From contig CM056724.1 of NCBI GenBank assembly GCA_029844215.1, positions 30,418,446 through 30,482,445 on the forward strand: a stretch of 64,000 bases of DNA, written 5' to 3'. The notes beneath the pieces are model-generated. The model was not told the DNA's origin, ran no database searches, and saw only the letters and a program-made list of their open reading frames with translations. Made by a program: the position numbers and the translations under genes. The DNA is from Przewalskia tangutica (Eukaryota; Streptophyta; Magnoliopsida; Solanales; Solanaceae). Positions 1 through 10,807 of the stretch are shown piece after piece (position 1 is the stretch's first letter; every line of letters begins with the position of its first letter).

Positions 1-396
1 TGTCACACTCATTAATGGAGAAACCCTTCGATAGTAGAGTACTATCAAGGTTTTCGAGCAATTGCTTCGGGGCCTGTTTCAGCACGCACAAAGATTTGAC
101 TAGTCGACAAACTTTCTTCTCTTCCCTGGAACTACATACCCCTCCAGTTGTTCCGTATCACTTTCTTCTTTCATTTTCGGACTTTTGGTTTTTCCAAATG
201 TTGGCTATCTAGCTTCAGAGTCAATGTTTCTGTAGTCATATTTATTATTTCTGTTTTATCTGAAACTTCCAGGATCAAAATATAAACATTTCAGGGACCA
301 TAATGGAAGCTCAGGAAGAAGCCCAACAATTCATAAAACCAACATTCCAGTTAGGAAGGTTGTCTCAACATCCATGTCATGCAAGACTGTAGTGGT
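1..396. other. Unassigned left flank
   Basis: I recognise no gene here. Short open frames exist, including one of 65 codons at 15-212, but without recognisable motifs. The last 130 bases before the LTR-like repeat read open in more than one frame, so a fragment of an exon cannot be excluded. There is no promoter or splice signal I can defend. Confidence 0.4.
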
Positions 397-2975
397 TGTT
401 GACACCTAATTTTGTCTCATTTTTTTAATTATTTGTTGTAACTCTAATTATTTTGGACACGTCATTTCTGTCCTCATTTTTGCATTTTAAATATTTTATG
501 TTATCCTAGTTTCGCAAAATAGCACCGCATTTTACATTAAACATAAAAAATTTCTTAAATATTATATTTTATTATGTTGATATTTGTATTCACATAATTT
601 ATATTTTAATCTTTCTAAACCCATGACCCATTTTACTAAAAAAAATAATACTCCTTAAAAACATTTTCTATTCCAGCAACCCATACCCCCTATTTTGCTA
701 AGCCCAACACTTCATCTTCAATTCCCTCTCCAGCAGCCCAATTCCTCCAACCCGGCCCAACACTTATTTCTTCAACATTCCACTCAAACCAAACAACCCC
801 AACAAACCAGATAAATGATCCTTTACCCGCCGGATAAACGTCGACCACACCCTGCTACCTGACACCCCGAAAACCCGCACCTGCAAACCTCAAAAATCCT
901 CACCATCACACCTTTCTGTCATCTCCCAACGACTCTGAATGGTCATACCCCTTTGATTTTTGAATTCAAAATTCAAATTAAAGGGAGCCTCTTGAAAAAG
1001 CCATTGGAACCCCTCAGTATTTGATAAATAGAACCCTTATGGATTCGAGAAAAGGAGTATTATTCAGTTTTGAAGAAACCAAGAACAAAAATCCAAAGAA
1101 ATCTTAATTTTTACTCTCAATTCGAGTTCTAAATCAGGGCTTATATTTGTAGAAACTCAGAGAAAACACCCTGTCTTTTAATCTTAATTTAGCTCAATCA
1201 AAAACCACAAAAGCATCCTTAAACTTTCGCCTTTCTTAATCGCATAAACAAAAACATCTCCCAGCGGAATCGACAGGTCGAGACCACGCCTCGGTTCGCT
1301 GCCCAAAGAAGGTCACTACGTTCGATTTTCTTTTAGTTATTTTACTGCTGTGTGTTTTTCTGTTCGATTTTACTTAGTTATCGTTGTCATTACTGATATG
1401 GTATTAAGTATTTTATTTGTGGAACATGTTTAGCTAGATTAGATAAGTAATATTTAGATGCTTTTGTTTAACCCCCCTCTGAATGGTGTACTGTGTTTGA
1501 TTTGAGTAAGATCACACGTAGATTTGTCTGGATATTATGGTGTATGTTTAATTGTTGGTGTATTATGTGAATAACCCTATTTGCTAATTATTTAACAAAT
1601 TTAGCATTTAAGAATAGTGGGTTAGCAAACTACTTGGAGATCATTATTTGCTGAAAGGTTTCCACATATCTTAAAAGGTTTAGAATGTGATCAACGGGGT
1701 ACTCATATACTGGCCTGTTGAACTACCATTCTATGTCCCAGCGTGATAGGTTGATATCCAGGACCGACTTTATGTAATGTGAATGGTCGGGATGATATTT
1801 TGATTTCCCCTAAAAGTCATGTTTTGATATATTTATTACATGTTGCTTGCATATTGATCTTAGCTTGGCTCTTCTAGGCCCCAAAATATGTTCTGTTTGC
1901 AGTATGAGGTAATTTGAACTCAAAGTAGTATGAATGATATATTTGCACAGATTCTATAGAGTAAGAATGGTGTCAAATTGTTTTTTTTTATTCAAATGTC
2001 CTGTTATAAACACTATTTGAGTTGTGATTTATTCACCCTCTCAGTCTTTGTCGAATAGTGATAGGATGTTTATTTGTCTCACATAGATTTAAATGGACAC
2101 AAACTGACTCCATGCCCATATATGGATTAATGGCAGTATAAACCGAGTTCTATTTATTCAGGAGATTTTCGAGATTGTTGTTTGTATAAACAGAACAAGG
2201 AGATAGCTGGATTGTGTCTTGTATTTACCTTTCTGATTTATGTGAACTAGCTCTTTTATCCTCTTGTATGCTGGTTTGTCTTTTGTTTTCTTTCATTAAA
2301 ATAAAGGCCCCTTTGACAGCATATCATCCAACATACGACTACGTATGTCACATGTCAACCTGTGTTCTTTGTTTGCATTATTTCTAAGCTTGTCTAAGTG
2401 AAGAATAGCCGCAAAGACCTCATTTGCATTTTTTTTTGCTTCCTGCTAACTCTGTTTAATAATGTAGTTTGATCACATTTGGATTTTAATAACATGCTAT
2501 CAAAGTTGTGCAAATCTACGCATGGTAGTTAAAAGTATCATGTTTAGGACAATTTACTTTGCACATTAGGTACTGCTTAGCCAACCTGTATGCATACATT
2601 ATATCCTATAGGTTTCCATACCCTTGTTATATACAAAATACAATTATTTGCACCTTTTTAAACTCCCTAGCTTCTAGTTGTCTAATTTCCTAGTCATGAA
2701 TGTTAATTAGTGAACTGTTTGTCATCTGGATTTTCTCTTTCACTTTTGGCTTAATTGGTTAGCTATATTATTATTGCCTTTAAATTTTGAGTTGTTACTA
2801 ATTTCTTTTCTTTTTTTGTTTTATATGAAATGCATTGGGAGTTTGTAAAGAGTCTCGGCATGAGACTCAACATAACCATGACGAAATGAAGATCCGAATC
2901 CATGTCCCTTGCATTCCCCGCTTCGGAGATTCCAAAACAAATAGAGCGGGTACAGATGATTCAGAACTGCATTGA
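397..2975 (+). repeat. Long LTR-like repeat, copy A, 3' truncated
   Basis: This copy starts with TGTTGACACC, like copies B and C, and shares landmarks in the same order as copy C at 28476-32347. An internal segment contains GCCTCGGTTCGCTG (about 1290-1304, and about 29697-29710 in copy C). A conserved block of GAGACTCA, CGAAATGAAG and GGAGATTCCAAA lies at about 2850-2940. Similarity fades near 2960-2980, and the GGGCRCGACA terminus of the other copies is missing. It has no long ORF. The family behaves like the LTR of a large Ty3/gypsy element, with Tat/Ogre type my inference from LTR size and TGTTGACACC start. The 3' boundary is approximate. Confidence 0.6.
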
Positions 2976-3611
2976 TCACGGAACTTGGTGCAAACATTGT
3001 TGCCTGATTTCTACCACATTCAGCTACTAGTCTGAAATGTTATACTCTGAAAGGAGGTTACTACATTCATTCAGTCGCTACTCTACATCATTAAAACATA
3101 CACTATACCTATGAATGGTTTCTATCCATTTTTTGAACTTTGCAACAAGCTGTTGCTGTCTGTAAAAGAACATCAGCTACATTTCGGGATGCTGAAACAG
3201 GTTGCTGCAGTTGGTGAAATTTCTCTGATTTGAGCATGTTACCACACTTAGGCCAATGAAATTGAAATTGAGGCCGCGTCCCTTCAGTTTTGGTTATTTA
3301 TGAACAAGATACTACACTTTGGCCTTCAAATCATTTAAGATCTGGAAACTCTGGCCCACTCCAGTCGCCCGTAGGATTTGTATGACTGAGTGTCCAATAC
3401 TATCCTGTCAAAAGACGGATCTTCTGTCGAAAACAGTGACATGATTGTCTCTAGTCCTTGTTTTTAGTCCTCTAGTCATCTTCCCCTGCTTAGGATTGTC
3501 CATAAATCTGGTTATTACAATCTAAGTCCATTCTTTTAGGCTGTTTTTTTATAACAGTCCAATCTTTACACGGGAAGGTGAGTAGTTCAATTTCTGATTT
3601 TAGGGTGTAGG
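2976..3611. other. Spacer between inverted repeat copies A and B
   Basis: About 640 bases of ordinary AT-leaning DNA with no ORF of note. A short phrase near 3345-3375 (CTCTGGCCCACTCCAGTC) resembles one near 6067-6083 (TCTGGCCCACGTCAGTC), so the two flanks may once have been related. I see no gene or known repeat. Confidence 0.35.
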
Positions 3612-5947
3612 TGTCGCGCCCGTTTTTTACCGTGTGATCGGAACGGAACTGCAACGTTGCTTGCTTTGGCGCGGTTCCCTGAATTGATGAAAAGCTTGTT
3701 TTGAGGAGTCTCCACCTAATTATTTAAGTCATTTAGAACACTTGAATTATTGCAATAAAATACTGCAATTGATCTCCATATGATGGTCTACGAAACTAAT
3801 GAGATTCTGAATCATGGTTCTTTATTATCCTAAAGAGAAAGGTTAGACATCCTTTAAGATCCACTAACTTGCGGTTATCCGATCAAACCTAGGTTAATTA
3901 TTTATCGGCTTTAGAAAATATGTGCTTGAAAAATATGTACTTTAAGGAAAAAGAATGTTTGAAAGTATTGCGGCAGACCTAAAAATAAATAAACCATCTA
4001 TTTCTGATTTTAATCTATAATTTTTCATTATTAATTCTACATCTACCTATTCTAAAAAATTTCAATAATTACAATTACAATAAAATGCAATACAGAATAA
4101 AAATAAAACTAAAATTAAATACAACAACAAATAAAAATCCAAGGGCATCTTCTTGTATTCTTTAGCCCCATTTTTTAGGCATTCTGCACAAGATGTATCT
4201 CCGGGTACCTGTATAACACTTAGTAAAAGTGTTAGTAAGAGAATAAATAATTTTAATACAATGACAAGAATTAATAAGTAAACCAAAAGTAAAACCCGTC
4301 TTTTGTACAGAGAAGACCTTGGAAATCAGAAGGAGATTCTTTCATTGACCATTCAAGTGTAGCATCTGTTCAAATTAGTAAAACATTATAATTATGAAAA
4401 CTATTTCAGATCAACTTTAGGACAACAATTGTTCAACCGAAACATAGCAGCAGTGGGCTAAAAATGCAGCAGCAAATAGCCTCAAAAATTAGCAGCAGTG
4501 AGCAACCAAAAGGTAGCAGTTCATGGATCAAAGTATACAACAAAATGACCAAAATGCAACAGAAATTCAGGCCAAAATAGTAAAAGCAGCAGACACAACG
4601 TCGTCGGAAAATTTCCAATGTTCCACCGGAGTTTTAAATACAAAAAAAATAAATGCCTAATCACCCCAACAAACAAAAGCCAGCCAACAAACCCCAAAAA
4701 GGCAAGACCAATGTTGCCGGAATTTTAGATTCTGGCCAGACACAACAAAAATCAGAAAATCAGTCCAGTTAACTAAATCAGCCAAGAAACCCAAACATAA
4801 ACCCAAACGGAAGTCGTTGGAGTTTTTAGAACTCCGGCAAGAACCAAAATGTAAAATCAGTCCAAACAGAAACAAGGGTCACCGGAACAAACCCAAAAAT
4901 GCCAAATCATTACCAACATAAAAAAAATGAAACAACGAGTTCCACAAAAACCCAGTCGCCCGGTGGTCAAAATCGGCGGCGACAACGGCAAAAACATGGA
5001 ACTGAGGAGAAGGGGTATGTCGTGGTGGTGTAAGGGGTGTTTGAGTAAACCCTGCCGGTCATCGCCTCCGCGGGCAGTGGTGTGGTGCTGAACGAGCAGT
5101 GGAAGGGTGGGTGTGTTTGTTAGAAAAGGAGAGAAGATGGTGAGGTGCGACTGCTGGGTGGTGGTGGTTCGATGGTGTTCGTCGGAGCTGAAGGGAGGCG
5201 ACGGACGAGAAAGGTGAGGGGAGTTCAAAAAATAAAATAAAATGGGACAGGGATGTGTGCTATGCGACTCCTCCTGGTTTGATAAGGGAGGGGTAGGTAT
5301 TATAGCAATTCAAAAAATAAAATGATGGAAATGGGGATGGGATGTGAGAAAATGAAACTGATTTTGGCAGATTTGGTGGGATATGGTAGGGGGAATAGGC
5401 TGATTTTTGGGAAAAGATAGGAGGGGTGTGGGGGCGTCAGCGAAAGAAAAAAGGGGTGGCAGAGGTATGAGTTTTAGATATTTTTTATTTTTGTCTTATA
5501 GTAGGTTTAGGATAAGGTGGGGGGTGGGGGATAAAAGAAAGGGAAGGGGTTGTGCTGTCAGGCTGGGCCTTGGGGTGTTGGGCCTGGCCGGTCCAAATTA
5601 AAGAAAAGGGGTTTGGTTTGGGTTTTATTTTGGGGCTTTGGATTTGTGGGTTGGGTAGATTTTGAGTTTTTAGAGTATAAGAAATGGGTTTTAAAAATAT
5701 AAAAAGGGTTTGTTAAAAATGCTTTGAACAAAAAAATGAAATTACTAAAATGAAAACAACAATATGATAGTAATGAAAACATAATATTTAAGAAGAATGC
5801 TAAATGCTTAATTAAAAATAAAAAATGTGATGCCACTTTGCGAAAATAGGATAATATGGAAGAAAAATTAGGATAAAAATGCGGTGTTAAAAATATTCAA
5901 AATTGCAACAAATAATTGAAAAGATGGGTCGAAATTGGGTGTCAACA
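3612..5947 (-). repeat. Long LTR-like repeat, copy B, inverted, internally deleted
   Basis: Read on the minus strand, this copy begins TGTTGACACCC at 5947 and ends GGGCGCGACA at 3612. Both termini match those of copy C. The block at 3830-3900 on the plus strand (AAGGTTAGACATCC, ACTTGCGGTTATCCG) is the reverse complement of 32010-32080 in copy C. It is 2.34 kb against 3.87 kb for copy C, so part of the interior is lost. The 5-bp flanks (GTAGG on the left, GTCAG on the right) are not a clean target-site duplication. The small open frames inside are not credible genes. Confidence 0.65.
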
Positions 5948-6566
5948 GTCAGAAATATAATTTTTAATGGAAACACTTCATATTCCTAGCCTAGTTTTTT
6001 TCCTTTTTTCAGAAGTTCTCTAAACATATTATGGACAAGGAAGACTAATTAACTCATACCTTTGGAATCTGGCCCACGTCAGTCACGTGTCCAAATCCTC
6101 ATTACCACAAGATGGAGGCTTTCTGCTATAAGATGGCACATCATCTTAAGCCTTCTCCTCATGTCCTAGTTGATATCCTTCACCTCTCGTGGACGCTTGT
6201 TTCCACCACTCTCGGGAGCGGTGACAACAACTCTTCATTGATCCTTAGTCTTGCTAGCTTGACTATAAGCAGTATCTTCAAGCTCAGGATCAGCAACAAA
6301 GATCTCCCCTTTGACGAAAACAGATCTGTAACTATCGTCAAAGAAAGACCCAAAACTAGGACCAGATTTGTTGACAGAGACAATGTTTGAACTGTTTATA
6401 AAACTGTCAACAAAGCTGGTTTCAACAAGAAAACCACATCCAGATTTGGGATCACATCGGCTGGCAAACATCTTCTAGCACTAGTACAATATTGTCTTAA
6501 GATTGTGAGTTACACAATGGATGCACGGGAATAGTATACAACTACTACTAGTGCTTTGAAAGGATA
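5948..6566. other. Unassigned spacer with a short minus-strand open frame
   Basis: The only point of interest is a 78-codon minus-strand frame at 6235-6471 that starts with ATG and continues, after one stop, for several tens of codons in the same frame. It is Ser/Val-rich and I recognise no domain. It could be a decayed exon or chance. The overlapping plus-strand frame at 6112-6390 looks like its shadow. Confidence 0.25.
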
Positions 6567-6795
6567 AACAACGAATTACAATAGACTTGAAGCCTAACAA
6601 GAGTTGTTACAACAACAATAAATTTTGTGGTCTTTGAGTCTTGGATCTCTAAACAACGAATTACAATACAATAGGATTGAAGCCTAACAAGAGTTGTTAC
6701 AACAACAATGAATTTTGTGGTCTTTGAGTCTTGGATCTTGAGATCTTCGTTGTTGAGCGTCTTTGAGTCTAGGATCTTGAGATCTTCGTTGGAAC
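6567..6795. repeat. Tandem duplication (~85 bp) at the truncated end of the Ty3 element
   Basis: A unit holding ACAACGAATTACAAT, GAAGCCTAACAAGAGTTG and GTGGTCTTTGAGTCTTGG occurs at about 6567-6650 and again at about 6651-6738. A shorter unit (TCTTTGAGTC, GGATCTTGAGATCTTCGTTG) is then repeated at about 6721-6752 and 6760-6791. The array ends where integrase homology begins, so it may mark the repair junction that removed the 3' half of the Ty3 element. Confidence 0.7.
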
Positions 6796-6799
6796 TGCA

Positions 6800-7290
6800 G
6801 CAAGCCCCTCATACTTCCGCTGAGTGCGAGGTAAGCCTGTAATGAAGTCCATATTAATCACTTCCCATTTTCAAGTTGGGATCTCCATCTCCTGTAATAA
6901 TCTACCAGGTTTCTGATTCTCGACCTTAACCTGTTGACAATTCGGGCACTGAGCAACAAACTCCGCTACGTCACTTTTCATGCCATCCCACCAATACAAA
7001 TATCTGAGGTCATGATACATCTTCGTTGACCCTGGATGAATAGAATAACAGGCATTGTGTGCCTCTCCCATAACCTATCGCCGTAGCCCTGCAACATCAG
7101 GTACACACAATCTGCTGCCATACCGTAGCACCCCGTCAGGTGCAACCTCGAATAAGGTTTTCTCATTTCGAAGAGTTGTATCCCTATACTGTGCCAGAAC
7201 AGGATCCTCATACTGATGTCTCTTTACCTCTTCTATGATAGAGGACTCGTGACTCCCGAACCACAACTCCACTATCTCCGTAATCATTAC
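6800..7290 (-). pseudogene. Integrase fragment (Ty3/gypsy), zinc domain and start of catalytic core
   Basis: Integrase inserts the cDNA copy into the genome. The minus-strand frame shows the H2C2 zinc region, with AHNACYSIHPG leading to CPNCQQVK, in the spacing usual for Ty3/gypsy integrase. The core then begins with a frame containing INMDFITGLPRT, which holds the first catalytic Asp. Stops interrupt it at about 7072 and 6870. Homology ends shortly after the first Asp, so the second Asp and the Glu of the DDE triad are missing. It directly follows RNase H in the polyprotein order. It cannot encode a working integrase. Confidence 0.85.
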
Positions 7291-8744
7291 CGGACTCGAG
7301 GCTCATTGTTGGTATATCTCACGAACCATCTCCTTTCTTTCTGGTTGCACATCTGTCAAGCTACCCATAGATCTACAACTAAGAGCATCTGCTACAACAT
7401 TTGCTTTTTCTGGATGGTATAAAATATCAATATCATAACCCTTTAGTAACTCTAACCACCGTATCTGTCGTAAATTCAGCTCATTCTACTTAAAGATATA
7501 TTGGAGACTCTTATGATCCGTATAAATGTCAACATGAAGTCCATATAAATAATGTCTCCATATCTTCAAAGCATGAATCACCGCTGCTAACTCCAAATCA
7601 TGAGTAGGATAATCCTTTTCGTGCTTTCTGAGCTGTCGAGAGGCATAAGCTATAACAATGCCATGCTGCATCAACACACAACCTAGTCCAATACCTGAAG
7701 CGTCACAATAAATGACATAACCATCTGGTCCCTCCGGAAGAATCAGAACTGGCGTCGTAGTCAACTTGTCTTTCAACAACTGGAAGCTTCGCTCACAAGC
7801 ATCACTCCATTGGAAGCCGCCTTCTGAGTTAGCCTTGTTAAAGGCGCTGAAATCGAGGCAAACTTCTCTACGAATCTCCTGTAATATCCTGCTAGCCCCA
7901 GAAAACTGCGTACCTCAGTAGGGGTCGTAGGTCTGGGCCAAGTCTTTATTACCTCAATCTTCTGCGTATCCACCTGAATACCATCAGCTCCGATAATATG
8001 CCCCAAGAATGCCACTGAAGTCAACCAGAATTCACACTTAGAAAACTTGGCATGCAACCTTTGGTGTTGAAGTACCCTAAGTACCGTCCTCAAATGGTCT
8101 GCATGCTCCTCTTCTGAACGCGAATAAACCAAAATATCATCAATGAATACAATAACGAACATATCCAGGAATGACTTGAACACCCGGTTCATCAAATCCA
8201 TAAATACTGCTAGAGCATTGGTCAGCCTAAAAGACATCACTCTGAACTCATAATGTCCGTATCGGGTCCTGAATGCTGTCTTAGGAATATCTGTCTCCTT
8301 TACCCGCACCTGATGATAACCTGACTGCAGGTCTATCTTCGAAAAACACTTAGCACCCTGCAACTGGTCAAATAAATCATCAATCCTGGGGAGGGGATAC
8401 CTGTTCTTTATTATTACCTTATTCAGCTGCCTATAATCAGTACACATCCGCAGCGACCCGTCTTTCTTCCTCACGAATAGTACCGGTGCTCCCCAAGGTG
8501 ATGTACTAGGCCTGATGAAGCCTTTTTCCAACAAGTCTCTCGGCTACTCCTTTAATTCCTTCAGCTCCGCAGGTGTCATTCTATAAGGAGGAATAGATAT
8601 GGGTTGGGTACCTGGCAGTACATCTATAGTGAACTCTATCTCCCATTCTGGAGGAAGACCTGGAAGGTCATCTGGGAACTCATTAACTATCGGGACTGAC
8701 TGAAGAGCCGGTACCTCCGCTTCCATATCATGCACTCGAACCAA
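7291..8744 (-). pseudogene. Reverse transcriptase and RNase H (Ty3/gypsy), broken
   Basis: This region copied element RNA into DNA. RT landmarks in order are SPWGAPVLFVRKKDG, DYRQLNKV, the palm strand FSKIDLQSGYHQ and the active site FIDDILVYS, followed by KCEFW and FLGHII. RNase H follows with its acidic residues visible in YCDASG, DLELAA and YTDHKSL, and a degraded continuation holds a NLRQIRWLELL-like stretch. One stop near 8541 splits the start of RT. A frameshift near 7775-7800 separates RT from RNase H, and another stop follows TDHKSLQYIFK at about 7486. RT catalytic residues survive, so decay is moderate. Start coordinates are approximate because this is one processed polyprotein. Confidence 0.92.
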
Positions 8745-9180
8745 ATGATAAATATATTCTAACCATCTTCCTTGCCTTGAGGTATGAAATAAACTTACCC
8801 CTCGGCGATGCTGTGTTCCCTCTCCATTTTATAATTGGCTCGCCTGGAAACTGAAATCGAACCATATTCTCTCTACAATCGACATTAGCATAACAAGAAG
8901 CCAACCAATCCATACCCATAATAACATCAAAGTCAGCATGTCCAACTCTAACAAATCTGCTATGGTACAATGACTATATATAACCACCGAACAATTTCTA
9001 TATACATGCTTAGCTATGACGGAATCTCCTACCGGTGTAGCTACCTCAAATGGTTATATTAACTCAGGTTATATTCTGATCTACTAGCAACAAAGGGGGA
9101 TATATATGATAAGGTGGAACCTGGATCTATCAATGCATATACGTCTCGAAAAAATATCGATAATATACCTATAACCACAT
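8728..9180 (-). pseudogene. Aspartic protease region (Ty3/gypsy)
   Basis: The protease would cut the Gag-Pol polyprotein. The active-site loop reads LIDPGSTLSYISP near 9080-9120, the variant usual in Del/Tekay elements in place of DTG. The C-terminal half, with DVIMGMDWLA and a following Cys-Arg-rich strand, lies at 8728-8970 in a different frame, so a frameshift or stop separates the halves near 9000-9058. It sits between the CCHC knuckle of gag and RT, as expected. Non-functional as it stands. Confidence 0.8.
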
Positions 9181-10506
9181 TTGGTGACACCTCCTGATCC
9201 TGCCTACTAGCCAAAGCATATATGCGGTTCGAGGGACCGCTAGAACTGAAAAATCCGCCACGACCTCTACCACGACCTGCTGACATATGAACACCTTGCC
9301 CTGTGGGGCGCATAGCTATAGAAGAAGATGACCTAGCAACCGACCCAGTAGGCTGAGTCATACCACCTATACCACTTCTACAAGGACATTCTCTCATCAT
9401 ATGGCCTTGGCGGCCACAAGAAAAGCAAACACTTGTAGTAAAGCGGCATTTCCCAAAATGGGACCTACCACACCGAGAAAACCGAGGCAAAGGTGCCCTC
9501 GACTGGCTAGAACCCCTGTTCATCTGTGAACTCAAGCCACGGAGCTCGCGAACTCGAATACCTTGTGCGGTCAAATCTCCTACCCGTGGACTGTGGAGGT
9601 GCACTCTGTGCTGGCTGGGAAGACTATCTAGCATGCTTCTGAGGCTGCCCGCCTCGAAACTCACCAGTATATCCAGCTGACCTAGCCCTCTTATGATGGC
9701 CTCTATCGTGATCTCTATCTGGCTGACGTCCTCTGTGTCGATCATCTACCCCCTGTGCATAGGCATGTACTCGGGCAGTATCCATACCTGGATGAAGAGC
9801 CACTGCCATACAACCATCGATCAAATAACAATCTAGTCCCATCACATAACGATGCACTCTATCCGCCATATCAACTACGATAGTAGGTGCATATCTGGCC
9901 AACGAATCAAACTCCATACTATACTCTCGAACGCTCCTGCCACCCTGCCTCAATTGTAAGAATCTATCAACTCTAGCCCTCTTCATCTCTGGAGGCAGGA
10001 AGTGGCCAAGGAAGGCCTCTGTAAACTCATCCCATACTGCTGGAGGAGCACCTCGCTTCTAGATAACTCCCAAGACTCATACCAATTAACAGCTACATCC
10101 CGCAATCGATACAAAGCCAACTCAACAGACTCAGTCTCAGAAGTCTTGATTACCCTCAAGGTACTTTGTAGCTGCCGAATAAACTCCTGCGGATCATCCT
10201 CGGGCTTTGACCCAAAAAACTCTAGAGGATACAACTCAAGAAGTCACGAATCCTCAAACTATCAGATCTATTGTCAACTCCGAGTCCATGCCTGCGAGTC
10301 TCCCCTGCCACTAATCTGGTCAGCAGCTGAACTACATCTCTCATAGCCCTATCCTCCGCCGCTGGCTGAGGAATTGGAGGCTCAGTTGCTGGGGCTTCGG
10401 GAGCTGGCGGTGATGTCGCCCTCTGAACTGGAGTCGCTGCTGCTCTAAGCTCCTCTGGAGGTGACGGTGTAGCAGAGCTCACCGACTGGAGTACAATCTC
10501 AGGCAT
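9180..10506 (-). pseudogene. Gag (Ty3/gypsy), several frameshifts
   Basis: Gag forms the particle that packages element RNA. The N-terminal part at 10222-10506 is Pro/Ala-rich and starts MPEIVLQS. The capsid-like part at about 9624-10234 includes EFFGSKPEDDPQEFI, WYESW and VREYSMEFDSLARYAP. A single CCHC zinc knuckle (CFSCGRQGHMMREC) lies near 9370-9415. Coding shifts frame at about 10230, 9985 and 9740. The proximal start codon follows a leader of about 285 bases after the primer-binding site. Confidence 0.85.
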
Positions 10507-10791
10507 AGACTGGGCATGGGCCCTAGTAACTCTCCGGGTCTGACTAGTAGCTCCTGCTGCTGATTTTCCCTCTGGGAAGCTGTCTCTTTCTTTGGAGGCA
10601 TCGCTGAAAACATAATAATTCGTCAGAGAGGGATTATCCTAATAACATAGCTCTATTGCACGACCTACGAGATGAAAGAATAGAAACCAATTCTAAATGC
10701 CCGACAACCTCCTGCGTATAAGTATGGTGCACAACATACCCATATATAAGACTCTACTAGACACGGTCTGTAGACATTCCGAGGAAGAACT
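10507..10791 (-). other. Untranslated leader of the Ty3/gypsy element
   Basis: Non-coding sequence between the primer-binding site and gag. Read on the minus strand it closely matches the leader of the non-autonomous element at 20258-20450. Shared blocks in the same order include TCTAGTAGAGTCTT, TGTTGTGCAC, ATTGGTTTC and TCGTGC with ATAGAG close by. This ties the two elements together. Confidence 0.75.
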
Positions 10792-10803
10792 GCTCTGATA
10801 CCA
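10792..10803 (-). other. Primer-binding site, initiator Met tRNA
   Basis: The minus strand reads TGGTATCAGAGC four bases after the LTR end. This is the standard plant initiator-methionine tRNA primer site and fixes the LTR boundary and element orientation. Confidence 0.92.
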
Positions 10804-10807
10804 CTTT

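Noticed and set aside
4857..5228. 123-codon minus-strand frame rich in Pro, Ser and His
   Set aside because: Lies within non-coding repeat copy B, with no domain and no counterpart frame in copies A or C.
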